The notes beneath the pieces are model-generated. The model made no database searches and was not told the origin of the DNA. It saw only the letters and a list, made by a program, of their open reading frames with translations. Source: an uncultured Holophagaceae bacterium (lineage in GTDB: Bacteria > Acidobacteriota > Holophagae > Holophagales > Holophagaceae). From it: a stretch of 22,778 bases of DNA. The stretch is from NCBI GenBank assembly GCA_903927605.1, contig CAIYNT010000120.1, forward strand, positions 1 to 22,778, given 5' to 3'. A program made the translations under genes and the position numbers. Positions 1 through 7,465 of this stretch are shown in pieces (the stretch's first letter is position 1; the number at the start of each line of letters is the position of its first letter).

Positions 1-271
1 AGAAGGCGCCGCAGCGGCCGGCCTGCTCAGCGATGAGGTCCTGGGCCTGGGGCTTGGTGGCCACGAAGAGGAAGTTCTTTCCCTCGCTGGCGGCCTTGGT
101 CAGGAAGTTGGCGGCGGTGTTCCAGAGGCGCAGGGTCTTCTGCAGGTCGATGATGTAGATGCTGTTGCGGGCCCCGAAGATGTACTTCTTCATCTTGGGG
201 TTCCAACGCTTGGTCTGGTGTCCGAAGTGGGCACCGGCCTCGAGGAGTTCCTTCATCTGGATGGCAGCCAT
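1..271 (-). CDS. rpsB: 30S ribosomal protein S2, N-terminal part (cut by window edge)
   Basis: Reading leftward from the ATG at 271, about 90 codons are open to the window edge. They give the typical S2 N-terminus: [20 protein letters not shown], then a KRWNPKM segment, [16 protein letters not shown] and, later, FVATK. S2 binds the 30S head-platform junction and is needed for S1 attachment. The start is supported by a GGGAGG Shine-Dalgarno sequence about 6 nt upstream (GGGAGGCCAGC-ATG on the minus strand). The gene lies downstream of rpsI, behind a terminator hairpin, so it probably uses its own promoter in the 140-bp gap; I could not pick that promoter out with confidence. The C-terminal two thirds lies outside the window. 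Confidence 0.95.
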   Translation of the reverse strand, partial: MAAIQMKELLEAGAHFGHQTKRWNPKMKKYIFGARNSIYIIDLQKTLRLWNTAANFLTKAASEGKNFLFVATKPQAQDLIAEQAGRCGAF

Positions 272-374
272 GCTGGCCTCCCTGGTCAAGCGGCGAAGGC
301 GCCGCGGGTGGGATGAAAGGCGTCGGGTTGGATCCCTTCGCCCGAATCGTCCGTGGGACACGGACCGGGAAAAC

Positions 375-404
375 GGAAGGGGGAACCAGATGGCTCCCCC
401 TTCC
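375..404 (-). terminator. Rho-independent terminator after rplM-rpsI
   Basis: A perfect 10-bp inverted repeat (GGAAGGGGGA at 375-384 with TCCCCCTTCC at 395-404) has a 10-nt loop. On the minus strand it starts about 10 bp beyond the rpsI stop codon and is followed by a short TTTT run. It probably ends the rplM-rpsI transcript and separates it from rpsB. Confidence 0.75.
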
Positions 405-413
405 TGAGAAGGA

Positions 414-806
414 CTAGCGCTTGCTGAACTGGAAGCGACGGCGCGCGGCCCTGCGACCGGGCTTCTTGCGTTCCTTCATGCGGGGGTCGCGGGTCAGGAG
501 GCCGGCGCCGCGTAGAAGGGACTTGAGCTGCTCGTTGTAGCCCAGCAGTGCGCGGGAGATGCCCATGCGGATGGCCGAGGCCTGACCGGCGGGGCCGCCG
601 CCGCACACGCTGATGATCATGTCGAACTTGCCGTCGAGATCGGCCAGCACCAGGGGCTGGTGGACCATCATGCGGAGCACGGCATTCGGGAAATAGTGCT
701 CGAGGCTGCGGCCATTGACGGTGATCTTGCCGGTGCCGGGGCGCAGGAAGGCGCGAGCGGCCGCGCTCTTGCGGCGACCGGTTCCGTAGTTCTGGGAAAT
801 GGCCAT
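414..806 (-). CDS. rpsI: 30S ribosomal protein S9
   Basis: The 130-residue product has the full S9 fold: N-terminal [15 protein letters not shown], the GxGxITVNGR segment, a central [20 protein letters not shown] block and the basic C-terminal tail ending in RRRFQFSKR. In the family this tail reaches the P-site tRNA on the 30S head. The length matches bacterial S9. It starts 13 bp after the rplM stop, with GAGGA upstream of the ATG, so rplM and rpsI form the conserved L13-S9 pair. A strong hairpin follows the stop codon. Confidence 0.97.
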   Translation of the reverse strand: MAISQNYGTGRRKSAAARAFLRPGTGKITVNGRSLEHYFPNAVLRMMVHQPLVLADLDGKFDMIISVCGGGPAGQASAIRMGISRALLGYNEQLKSLLRGAGLLTRDPRMKERKKPGRRAARRRFQFSKR

Positions 807-819
807 GGGGTCCTCGCTC

Positions 820-1254
820 TTACTTCTGGATGGTCATGATCTGGGGCTGCTGGGCGGACTGCTCATGCTCGGGGCCCGCATAGACCTTGAGCTTGCGGTA
901 CATCGCCCGGCCGAGGGGGCCCTTGGGCAGCATGCCCTTGACCGCGCTCTCGATGATGCGCTCGGGGAAAGTGGTCTTCATGACTTCGGCGCGGACTTCC
1001 TTCATGGAACCCGGCTGGGTGGTGGTGCGGCGGTACATCTTCTGCACACCCTTCTTGCCAGTCAGGACCGCCTTCTCGGCATTGATGACGATGACGTGGT
1101 CGCCGGTGTCGAGAAAGGGCGTCCAGGTCGGCTTGTTCTTGCCAGACAGGACATCCGCCACGGCGGTGCTCAGACGGCCCACGGGAATCCCGGTGGCATC
1201 CACCAGAAACCACTGGCGCTTGAGATCATTGGCTTTCGGGAAGTACGTGCTCAT
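820..1254 (-). CDS. rplM: 50S ribosomal protein L13
   Basis: The 144-residue product begins [20 protein letters not shown] and contains [29 protein letters not shown] in sections, then [22 protein letters not shown], and the late [23 protein letters not shown] motif. All are standard for L13, an early-assembly 23S rRNA-binding protein. The reading frame stays open another 20 codons upstream to 1314, but the ATG at 1254 is preferred: the S-x-Y-x-P-K N-terminus is the family start and GGAG lies just upstream. A good sigma-70 promoter sits about 70 bp upstream. rpsI follows after 13 bp. Confidence 0.96.
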   Translation of the reverse strand: MSTYFPKANDLKRQWFLVDATGIPVGRLSTAVADVLSGKNKPTWTPFLDTGDHVIVINAEKAVLTGKKGVQKMYRRTTTQPGSMKEVRAEVMKTTFPERIIESAVKGMLPKGPLGRAMYRKLKVYAGPEHEQSAQQPQIMTIQK

Positions 1255-1323
1255 GGCCTGCTCCGGAATCACGCTTGCGCTGCAAAGACACCACCTCAGG
1301 GGCGGCGAATCCACAGAAGGAAA

Positions 1324-1352
1324 AGCCTATCGTTAAGAGGCCGAAGGGTCAA
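1324..1352 (-). promoter_or_regulatory. Sigma-70-type promoter for rplM-rpsI
   Basis: On the minus strand TTGACC (1347-1352) is followed by a 17-nt spacer and TAGGCT (1324-1329). The -35 box matches five of six consensus bases and the spacing is ideal. It lies just past the stop codon of the PseG-like gene and about 70 bp before the rplM start. Confidence 0.6.
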
Positions 1353-1361
1353 GCCGGGATT

Positions 1362-2441
1362 TCAGGCCGAGGCCTGAGCCAGCCGCCATAGTTCCTGAGC
1401 GATGCGCGATGCGGCCATGCCATCCACCAGCGCCAGACCATCGCGCACCTGCTCCTGGCGGTTGTCCTGACCTTCGGGGCCCAGCCACTGGGCCAGGGCT
1501 TCCCGCACCATGTCGAGGTCGGCCTCGGGCCCCACACCCAGGTCAAAGCAGCCATTGGCTATGGCCAGGTCGGACAGGATGCCGTGCTGCCGTTCGTTCT
1601 GGCCCCACACGGTGGCGGGAATGCCCATGCAGAGGGCTTCGGCGAGGGTTACGCCGGCCGAGCACCAGATGGCATCGAAGCCTGGCATGCGGCGGGTGAG
1701 CCCTGGAATGCCGGGAACCACGGTGCAGCCCGGGAAGGGGTCGCCCTGGATGCCGTTGGGGGCGAGCACAGTACAGGCGCCACGCCAGCGATCCTCGGCA
1801 GCGAGGCGGGCGAGGGTGTCGAAGGCCTTCTGGGCCAGGTTCGGTCCGTCACTGCCGCCAAAGGTGACCAGCAGTTTGTGGACCGCCAGGGGTTGGAGTG
1901 GCATCCGCTTGGGCCTGAGAGCTAGGGCCGTCTTGTCCACCACGATGAAACTGGATCCCCGCAGCACTCGGCAGGCACCGGAAGTCGTCTCGAAGGGACG
2001 CACTTTGTGGCCATTCACCACTTTCACCGGGTGATCCGGCCAGCGGACGCCTTCCAGGAAGGGCTGGAAGAGCAGGTCTGCCGTCTCGTGGGCGTCCGTG
2101 TCGTCCTCCAGCACGGCGACCTTCAAGGGGCGAAGGGCCTGAAGGAAGGCGGCACTGGTATCCCACTGATCCACCAGCACCACCGATGCCTGGGATTTGA
2201 GGTCCGCCGGTAGCGCTGTGTGTAGATCCTCGCCGAGGTATCTCGCCTCGCAGGGCAGGGGCCCATCGAGGAAGGGGTGGGTGCCGCCACCCACACGCCG
2301 CGCCCGCTCGTCCCCCGTGATGGCGATGCAGGCCTGACCGCCCTGGGCACGCCAAGCCTCCTGGATGGCAAGCGCTCGGGCCACATGGCCCAGCCCAAGG
2401 CGCAGATCAGCGTGGACGCGGAGGATCAGCAGGGGGGACAT
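1362..2441 (-). CDS. PseG/SpsG-like GT-B nucleotide-sugar hydrolase or glycosyltransferase
   Basis: The 359-residue product has two Rossmann-like halves of GT-B type. The N-terminus carries LRVHADLRLGLGHVARAL; the GxGH motif (residues 16-19) and its histidine match the catalytic region of PseG, which removes UDP from UDP-2,4-diacetamido-2,4,6-trideoxy-altrose in pseudaminic acid synthesis. The C-terminal half has TFGGSDGPN and then WCSAGVTLAEALCMGIPATVW with Q following, the nucleotide-binding signature shared with MurG, PseG and SpsG. No other pseudaminic or legionaminic acid gene is nearby, so the real substrate is uncertain. It could also be a spore-coat-polysaccharide-type glycosyltransferase. 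It is transcribed toward rplM and separated from the upstream gamma-carbonic anhydrase gene by 189 bp. Confidence 0.7.
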   Translation of the reverse strand: MSPLLILRVHADLRLGLGHVARALAIQEAWRAQGGQACIAITGDERARRVGGGTHPFLDGPLPCEARYLGEDLHTALPADLKSQASVVLVDQWDTSAAFLQALRPLKVAVLEDDTDAHETADLLFQPFLEGVRWPDHPVKVVNGHKVRPFETTSGACRVLRGSSFIVVDKTALALRPKRMPLQPLAVHKLLVTFGGSDGPNLAQKAFDTLARLAAEDRWRGACTVLAPNGIQGDPFPGCTVVPGIPGLTRRMPGFDAIWCSAGVTLAEALCMGIPATVWGQNERQHGILSDLAIANGCFDLGVGPEADLDMVREALAQWLGPEGQDNRQEQVRDGLALVDGMAASRIAQELWRLAQASA

Positions 2442-2567
2442 GATCCGGTGAGTCTAACCGTGCTCGCAAGGGATGGGGAAGGGGTTACCGGCGGCGGGGA
2501 GCCATGGCCCCCTTGCCGGGTGCTCGGTAGTGACTGTGAGGGCCAACCCGATGGTGATGCTCAGCCC

Positions 2568-2603
2568 GCCGGGTACCCGGCTCGGAACGCGGCATTGCCG
2601 CGT
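2568..2603. repeat. Two adjacent perfect palindromes in a gene-free gap
   Basis: GCCGGGTACCCGGC (2568-2581) is a perfect 14-bp palindrome. Five bases later ACGCGGCA-T-TGCCGCGT (2587-2603) is a perfect 8-bp inverted repeat. They lie about 30 bp past the carbonic anhydrase stop codon on the minus strand. No T-run follows, so they are only possible transcript 3'-end structures. Nothing else is evident in the 189-bp gap. Confidence 0.4.
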
Positions 2604-2630
2604 CCCTCGCCACCCGGCTGGGCTTCGCGG

Positions 2631-3212
2631 TCAAGGATAGGGATGCCCTTCGGCGAAACCCGGTCGGGGGTCTTCAATGGCCGGCGCCTCGGCCCTGGGC
2701 CAGCCGTCCGCGAAGTAGGCTTCTTTGTAGCGCACATAGCGGGCCCAGACGCTGCCCAGGAGCTTGCGCTGGCCGTCGCTGAGCGGCCCCTTGGTGGTGG
2801 CGGGCCAGCCGGCGACGAGGCTGTGGGGGGCGGCCTTGAAGCCTTCGCGCACCAGGCTCCCCGCGGCCACCAGGCAGCCTTCGCCGATCTCGGCCCCGTC
2901 CATGATGGTGGTACTCATGCCGATGAGGGCGCCCTTCCGGATGGTGCAGCCATGCAGCATCACGTTATGGGCGATGCTCACCTCGTCTTCGATGAGCAAC
3001 GGCCACTTCTCATTGGTGACGTGTAGGCAGCAGGCGTCCTGGATGTTGGTGCGGGCGCCGATGCGGATCCAGTTCACGTCACCCCGGATGGCGCAGTTGA
3101 ACCAGATGCTGGCGTCGTCACCGAGGGTCACGTCGCCGAGGATGAGGGCGCTGTCCGGCACGAACACCCGCGAACCGAGCTTGGGAACCATGCCTTGAAA
3201 GGGGCGGATCAT
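2631..3212 (-). CDS. Gamma-class carbonic anhydrase-family protein (left-handed beta-helix)
   Basis: The 193-residue product is built of hexapeptide repeats typical of the LbH fold. The three zinc-ligand histidines are in place at H64 (CLHV), H82 and H87 (AHNVMLHGC). The R43-x-D45 pair and Q58 match positions conserved around the active site of Cam/CamH-type enzymes. It would hydrate CO2 as a cytoplasmic trimer, although several family members have no proven activity. The frame is open further upstream, into the yeiH-like gene, but the ATG at 3212 has GGAG 8 nt before it and gives the family N-terminus (I-x-P-F-x-G-x-x-P). It starts 20 bp after the YeiH-family gene, so the two are probably cotranscribed. 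Confidence 0.9.
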   Translation of the reverse strand: MIRPFQGMVPKLGSRVFVPDSALILGDVTLGDDASIWFNCAIRGDVNWIRIGARTNIQDACCLHVTNEKWPLLIEDEVSIAHNVMLHGCTIRKGALIGMSTTIMDGAEIGEGCLVAAGSLVREGFKAAPHSLVAGWPATTKGPLSDGQRKLLGSVWARYVRYKEAYFADGWPRAEAPAIEDPRPGFAEGHPYP

Positions 3213-3232
3213 AGACACTCCAGACGGGAAGT

Positions 3233-4234
3233 CTACCCGACGGAGAGCAGGCCCAATTTCACCGCCCCCAGCCCCAGCGAACCCACCAGCAGCCACAGCA
3301 GCAGGCCCTGCAGGAAGGGCCGGAAGCCCACGGTCTTCAGGGCCTCACGGCTGAGGCCGGCACCAATGAGGAAGAGGGTCAGGACCAGGACATGGTGGGC
3401 GCCCGTGGCGACGTAATGACCGGCGGTGTGCAAGGCCGGGACCCAGGTCACCAGAGCGGCCATGAGGAGGAAGCCCCCGATGAACCAGGGCTTCTTCACG
3501 GGGAGGGCATCCTCGGCTTCGGGTTCCCCTCCAGCCAGTGCGGCCTTCCGGCGGCGGCTGGCCATCATGTAGCCAAGGCCCAGGGTCATGGGCACGATCC
3601 AGAGAGCCCGGGCCAGTTTCACCGTAGTGGCCACCTCCAGGGCTCTGGATCCATAGGCCAGACCGGCGCCCACCACCGAGCTGGTGTCGTGGATGGCCAA
3701 GGCCGCCCAGAGGCCAAAGGGCTCCTGGCCCAGGTGGGCCATATGTCCGAGGGGCGGAAAGACCACCAGGGCCACGGCATTGAGAAGGAATACGGTGGCC
3801 AGGGCCACGGACACTTGATGAGGACGGGCGCGCAGGACGGGGGCCGCCGCCGCGATGGCGCTGCCTCCGCAAATGGCGGTGCCGATGCTGATCAGCAGAC
3901 CTGCATCGCGATCCACCTTGAGGTACTTGCCCAACAGGAGGCCCAGGCCCATGACCAGGGACAGGCTGACGGCCGTATAGCCCAGGCCATGGAGCCCGAC
4001 TCGGGCCACGGTGCCCAGGTTCATCTCGGCGCCCAGGCCCACCACGGCCAGGGGCAGGAGACGGTGCGTCCAACGGTGGGTATGCGCATGAATGGGGTTC
4101 CCGAGCAGCAGGGCGATGGCGGCCCCGGCGATCAGGGCCACGGCCGCGGAGACCATGGGTGTCAGCGCCAAGAGGGCCCCCAGGATCAGGAGTGGGGTGG
4201 CCAGAGTTGAGGTGCGGGGGGTGGCTTGGCTCAT
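3233..4234 (-). CDS. YeiH-family putative sulfate/sulfite exporter, integral membrane protein
   Basis: The 333-residue, very hydrophobic product has about ten predicted membrane segments. It carries family landmarks: GNP near residue 46, LLPLAVVGLGAEMN, ISIGTAICGGSAIAA and AIHDTSSVVGAG, all typical of the UPF0324/YeiH family. The frame is open upstream through the divergent regulator gene, but the ATG at 4234 is the first that excludes shadow sequence; no clear Shine-Dalgarno sequence precedes it. In enterobacteria yeiH is divergent from the LysR gene yeiE, and the same arrangement is seen here. The transported anion is not established by sequence. A gamma-carbonic anhydrase gene follows after 20 bp. 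Confidence 0.85.
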   Translation of the reverse strand: MSQATPRTSTLATPLLILGALLALTPMVSAAVALIAGAAIALLLGNPIHAHTHRWTHRLLPLAVVGLGAEMNLGTVARVGLHGLGYTAVSLSLVMGLGLLLGKYLKVDRDAGLLISIGTAICGGSAIAAAAPVLRARPHQVSVALATVFLLNAVALVVFPPLGHMAHLGQEPFGLWAALAIHDTSSVVGAGLAYGSRALEVATTVKLARALWIVPMTLGLGYMMASRRRKAALAGGEPEAEDALPVKKPWFIGGFLLMAALVTWVPALHTAGHYVATGAHHVLVLTLFLIGAGLSREALKTVGFRPFLQGLLLWLLVGSLGLGAVKLGLLSVG

Positions 4235-4268
4235 GAGGAAGAAGAGTAGGGGAGAGTCATTCAAAAAA

Positions 4269-4296
4269 ATAATCGTATTATTAGATATATCATCAA
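4269..4296 (-). promoter_or_regulatory. Probable promoter of the yeiH-like gene
   Basis: On the minus strand TTGATG (4291-4296), a 16-nt AT-rich spacer and GATTAT (4269-4274) form a plausible sigma-70 promoter in the only AT-rich stretch between the divergent genes. Its -35 box is one arm of the proposed LysR operator, so regulator binding would directly affect it. Confidence 0.4.
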
Positions 4297-4307
4297 AATA
4301 ATTGATG
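4291..4307. promoter_or_regulatory. Dyad operator for the LysR regulator (T-N11-A type)
   Basis: CATCAA-aataa-TTGATG is a 6-bp inverted repeat with a 5-bp spacer and contains the T-N11-A core expected of LysR-family sites. It lies between the divergent yeiH-like and lysR genes, ending 8 bp before the lysR ATG. That fits autorepression together with control of the transporter gene. Confidence 0.55.
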
Positions 4308-4315
4308 GATGACCC

Positions 4316-5224
4316 ATGCTCCCCGACCTTGATCCCCGCAGACTGGAAACCTTCCGGGTGGTGGCCCAGGCGGGTCGAGTCTCTGCCGCTGCCCGGAGTC
4401 TGAATCTCTCCCAGCCGGCCGTGACCGCCCAGATCCGCCAACTGGAGGCCGAGGTCGGCCGCCCCCTGTTCACCCGCCACGCCTCGGGGGTGGAGCTGAC
4501 CGACACGGGGCGGCTGCTGCTGGATTACGCCCGAAGGGTCCACCGCCTTCTGGAAGAGGCCGGAGAACAGGTCCGGGCGGAACAGCGGGCTTGGGGCGGG
4601 CTGTGCCTCGGTGCGAGCACTACCGCTGCGGCCTATGTCCTTCCCGAGGTGCTTCGCGGCTTCCTTACGGCCCACCAGCCGAGCCCCCTGGCCCTGGAGG
4701 TGGGCAACACCGATGAGGTGCTCACCTGGCTGCGGGAGGGGCGCATCCCTCTCGCCCTGGTGGAAGGCCTGACCCGAGCGCCGGGGCTCTCGCTGCAGCC
4801 CTACCTCCGGGATGAGCTGGTCGCGGTCAGGGCGGTCCGGGCCCCAGCAGCTCTCGCCGGGGTGCGGACCGCGGCGGACTTGGCGGTGGTGCCCCTGATC
4901 TGGCGGGAACCGGGCTCAGGCACCCGGGTGGTGGTGGAGCGGGCCCTGCGGAAGATGCGGGTGGTGCGGGCGCCGCGGGACTCAGACCTGGTGGTGGGGG
5001 ACACCGAGGCCATCAAATCCTGTGTACTGCTCGGTCTGGGCATCGGGTTCCTGTCCCGGTGGAGCATCCAGCGGGAGGTGGCCCGAGGGGGCCTGGCGGT
5101 GATTCCACTGCCGGATCTGAGCATCCTCCGCACCTTCTCCTGGGCCCAGGCCGGGGGCGGCCTTGCGGGTCAGGCGGCCGCCTTCCTCCGTTGGGCCAGG
5201 GCCAACCCTCCAGCATTGAAGTAG
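4316..5224 (+). CDS. LysR-family transcriptional regulator, YeiE/CysB-like context
   Basis: The 302-residue product has the N-terminal winged helix of LysR proteins: LDPRRLETFRVVAQAGRVSAAA, then LNLSQPAVTAQIRQLEAEVG and PLFTR at residues 7-53. This is followed by a linker helix and a two-lobe periplasmic-binding-protein-like effector domain (from about 92). In that domain IWREPGSGTR and KSCVLLGLGIGFLSRW are typical of the CysB/CbbR/YeiE branch. It is divergent from the YeiH-family transporter gene, which is its likely target. The effector may be an oxyanion such as sulfite, as reported for YeiE, but that is inference from neighbourhood. The ATG at 4316 overlaps the proposed operator region. 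Confidence 0.88.
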   Translation: MLPDLDPRRLETFRVVAQAGRVSAAARSLNLSQPAVTAQIRQLEAEVGRPLFTRHASGVELTDTGRLLLDYARRVHRLLEEAGEQVRAEQRAWGGLCLGASTTAAAYVLPEVLRGFLTAHQPSPLALEVGNTDEVLTWLREGRIPLALVEGLTRAPGLSLQPYLRDELVAVRAVRAPAALAGVRTAADLAVVPLIWREPGSGTRVVVERALRKMRVVRAPRDSDLVVGDTEAIKSCVLLGLGIGFLSRWSIQREVARGGLAVIPLPDLSILRTFSWAQAGGGLAGQAAAFLRWARANPPALK

Positions 5225-5280
5225 GGCCAGATCGGGACAGGTGGCGCGCTGGGGTGGCGGTTGCCCCATAATCCAGAGGC

Positions 5281-6498
5281 ATGACTCGACAGCTGATCCC
5301 TTCCCGGCGCGCCTTTCCTGCGGACGATCCCATTTTCGCCCTGAACACCGAGGCGCAGGCCCGGCGTGCCACCGGTGAATCCATCCTCAATGCCACGGTG
5401 GGCGCCCTTCTGGATGATTCGGGCCAGCTGGTGGTGCTGGATTCCGTGATGGACCTCTGGCGCGAATTGACGGCTCTGGAGGTCGCGCCCTACGCACCCA
5501 TCGCGGGCGATCCGCTGTTTCTCAAGGCGCTGGTGCGGAGGCACTGGCCCAGGCTCGACACGACGGGAGCCGCCTGCACCACGCCGGGCGGGAGCGGCGC
5601 ACTTGGCTTGTCTCTGAGGAATTTCCTCGAACCGGGGCAGAGGGTGCTCACCACGGCGCCCTTCTGGGGACCCTACGCCACTCTGGCCGCCGAGAACGGA
5701 ATGGGCCTGGCCACGGCGCCCTGGCCCGGAGCGGGCGAGCCCCTGGATACGGATGCATGGGGGGCGGCACTGCGATCCCTGATGAGGGATCAGGGCCGGA
5801 TTCTGTTGTGGCTCAACGACCCCTGCCACAACCCCACGGGCCGTAGCCTTGCTTCCTCGGATCGTGCCGCACTGGTTGGTCTATTGCGCGAGGTCTCCGC
5901 GCTCGGTCCCATCACGCTGTTACTGGATTTCGCCTACCTTGACTACACGCGGGAGCCCGCGGCCGTGGCTGCCGCGCTGAGCGACTATGCGGCCCTGGGT
6001 GCCGAAGGGCGCGTGCTGGTGGGCGCCTGCCTGTCGCTTTCCAAGTCCATGACCCTCTATGGCGGGCGGTGCGGTGCCTTGGCGTTTCCCTGGAGCGAGG
6101 ATCCGGCGCTTCAGGCAGCGTTGACTCAGTCCTGTCGGGGCACCTGGTCCAACTGTGCGAAGGCGCCGCAGGCCCTGCTGCTGAGGCTGGAGAGGGATGG
6201 AAAGGCCCAGGCAAGATTGGCGGCGGAGCATCGCCACTGGTCGGACATGTTGGCTGCGCGGGCGACCGCGCTGGACGAGGCCCTGGTCGCCGAAGACATG
6301 GAAGCGCTCCGCTGGACAGGTGGATTTTTCGTCTGTGTGCCAGTGGCCGACCCCGAGGCGGCCTGTCTCCGGATGAAGGGCGATGGTGTCTTCACCGTGC
6401 CCCTTCCCGAAGGCCTGCGGGTGGGGCTCTGTGGCATGCGCGCCGCCGAAGCTCCCCGCTTGGCGCAGACCCTTCGCCGGGCGCTGACCGCCGGGTGA
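5281..6498 (+). CDS. PLP-dependent aminotransferase, fold type I (aspartate/aromatic type)
   Basis: The 405-residue product has the aminotransferase class I/II architecture: NDPCHNPTG at 179-187 (N184 contacts the cofactor), LLLDFAYLDY with D216 and Y219, the Schiff-base lysine K255 in SLSKSMTLYGGRCG, and a C-terminal arginine region LRVGLCGMR that would bind the substrate carboxylate. The N-P-x-H-N-P-T-G loop and LSKSxxLYGxRxG sequence are closest to AspC/TyrB-type enzymes. The product could therefore feed aryl 2-oxo acids to the indolepyruvate oxidoreductase encoded at 13-15 kb; this link is inference. No proper Shine-Dalgarno spacing precedes the ATG. CATAAT at 5267-5272 would place a start site almost at the ATG, so a leaderless message is possible. 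Confidence 0.85.
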   Translation: MTRQLIPSRRAFPADDPIFALNTEAQARRATGESILNATVGALLDDSGQLVVLDSVMDLWRELTALEVAPYAPIAGDPLFLKALVRRHWPRLDTTGAACTTPGGSGALGLSLRNFLEPGQRVLTTAPFWGPYATLAAENGMGLATAPWPGAGEPLDTDAWGAALRSLMRDQGRILLWLNDPCHNPTGRSLASSDRAALVGLLREVSALGPITLLLDFAYLDYTREPAAVAAALSDYAALGAEGRVLVGACLSLSKSMTLYGGRCGALAFPWSEDPALQAALTQSCRGTWSNCAKAPQALLLRLERDGKAQARLAAEHRHWSDMLAARATALDEALVAEDMEALRWTGGFFVCVPVADPEAACLRMKGDGVFTVPLPEGLRVGLCGMRAAEAPRLAQTLRRALTAG

Positions 6499-6505
6499 TT
6501 CAGAC

Positions 6506-6534
6506 TTGGAAAGGCCCCTGTCCTGGGGTATTCT
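6506..6534 (+). promoter_or_regulatory. Sigma-70-type promoter of the tRNA-Val gene
   Basis: TTGGAA (6506-6511), a 17-nt spacer and TATTCT (6529-6534) lie ten bases before the mature tRNA 5' end, which places the start site only a few bases upstream of the tRNA. Confidence 0.65.
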
Positions 6535-6544
6535 GATCGGCCGT

Positions 6545-6619
6545 GGGCGTATAACTCAGCGGTAGAGTGCTACCTTCACACGGTAGAAGTCCCAGGTTCG
6601 AATCCTGGTACGCCCACCA
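6545..6619 (+). tRNA. tRNA-Val (anticodon CAC)
   Basis: The 75-nt cloverleaf has a 7-bp acceptor stem GGGCGTA/TACGCCC and a D arm with GGTA in a short loop. The anticodon stem is CTACC/GGTAG around TTCACAC, giving anticodon CAC, which reads GUG. A T arm CCAGG-TTCGAAT-CCTGG and a discriminator A follow, and the 3' CCA is encoded. A promoter lies directly upstream and a terminator ten bases downstream, so it is a single-gene unit. Confidence 0.97.
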
Positions 6620-6628
6620 CTCGAAGCC

Positions 6629-6660
6629 AAGGCCCTGATCGTGATCGGGGCCTTTTCTTC
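6629..6660 (+). terminator. Rho-independent terminator after tRNA-Val
   Basis: AAGGCCC (6629-6635) pairs with GGGCCTT (6648-6654), with a GATC/GATC inner stem, and is followed by a T-rich tail (TTTTCTTCTT). It lies between the tRNA and efp. Confidence 0.8.
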
Positions 6661-6700
6661 TTCCCCCCAGTCCTCAATATCCTTCCTTAGGGAGATTCCC

Positions 6701-7267
6701 ATGCCACTGATCCTCGCCACCCAGGTCCGCGCCGGGATGATCGTCAATTTCGAGAACGAGCTCTGCCGCGTCATCAGCACCGAGCACCAGACCCCCGGCA
6801 ACCTGCCCGCCCGGGTCCAGGTGAAGATGAAGCGCCTCAAGGACGGCATCAACCGGGAGAACCGCTTCGGCAGCTCCGACAAGGTGGACAAGGCCAGCCT
6901 CGAGCAGCATGTGCTGGAATTCCTCTACGAGGACGGCAACAACCTCGTCTTCATGAACAACGAGACCTACGAGCAGATCGAAGTCAGCAAGGAAATTCTC
7001 GGCGACGACATGGTGTTCCTCGAACCCAACATGCAGGTGGAGATCGAGTTCTACGAGGGCCAGCCCATGGGTGCGACCCTGCCCCCCAGCGTGGTGCTGG
7101 AGATCGTAGAGACCGATCCCGTCATGAAAAACGCCAACGCCACAGGTTCCTACAAGCCCGCCAAGCTGGACAACGGCATCACCGTGGGCGTGCCTCCGTA
7201 CATGGAGGCGGGGCAGAAGATTCGGGTGAACACGGTGGATCGCACCTTCATGGAACGAGTCAAATAG
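6701..7267 (+). CDS. efp: Translation elongation factor P, with Asn at position 34
   Basis: The 188-residue product has the three-domain EF-P layout: an N-terminal KOW-like domain (LILATQVRAGMIVNFENELCRV), an OB domain with LEFLYEDGNNLVFMNNETYEQIEV, and a C-terminal domain with ATLPPSVVLEIVETDP, ATGSYKPAKL and VGVPPYMEAGQKIRVNT. EF-P binds between the P and E sites and relieves stalling at polyproline. The ATG at 6701 has AGGGAG upstream; the frame extends further but into the tRNA terminator. The tip of the beta3-beta4 loop reads TPGNLPARV. Aligned without gaps from the N-terminus to E. coli EF-P, the modified Lys34 is replaced by Asn34, and the following residues are Leu-Pro. Neither lysyl-type nor rhamnosyl-type modification would be possible at that residue. 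Confidence 0.95.
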   Translation: MPLILATQVRAGMIVNFENELCRVISTEHQTPGNLPARVQVKMKRLKDGINRENRFGSSDKVDKASLEQHVLEFLYEDGNNLVFMNNETYEQIEVSKEILGDDMVFLEPNMQVEIEFYEGQPMGATLPPSVVLEIVETDPVMKNANATGSYKPAKLDNGITVGVPPYMEAGQKIRVNTVDRTFMERVK

Positions 7268-7297
7268 CCGCCTGGTCAATTGAAAGTGGTCAGACCA

Positions 7298-7330
7298 AAG
7301 ACCCCGGTGGGCAGATGCCGCCGGGGTCTT
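7298..7330. terminator. Terminator hairpin after efp
   Basis: AAGACCCCGG (7298-7307) pairs perfectly with CCGGGGTCTT (7321-7330) around a 13-nt loop, 30 bp after the efp stop. The T-run is weak (GTCTTGTG), but the 10-bp GC-rich stem and its position support termination. Confidence 0.7.
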
Positions 7331-7401
7331 GTCTTGTGCAAATTTCTCCAGACGAAAATCCAACTGCGCGCTAAAGTACTGGTCTCCTGGTTCCCGAGAG
7401 C

Positions 7402-7415
7402 GTGACCGCGGTCAC
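7402..7415. promoter_or_regulatory. Crp/Fnr-type operator upstream of the regulator gene
   Basis: GTGACCGCGGTCAC is a perfect 14-bp palindrome matching the CRP-type core GTGA-N6-TCAC exactly. It is centred 57 bp before the start of the Crp/Fnr-family gene, so autoregulation is likely. Confidence 0.65.
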
Positions 7416-7465
7416 AATCGGGCCGAAAATATGAGATAACAGTCTGAATCACCCGGTGGAGCCTC

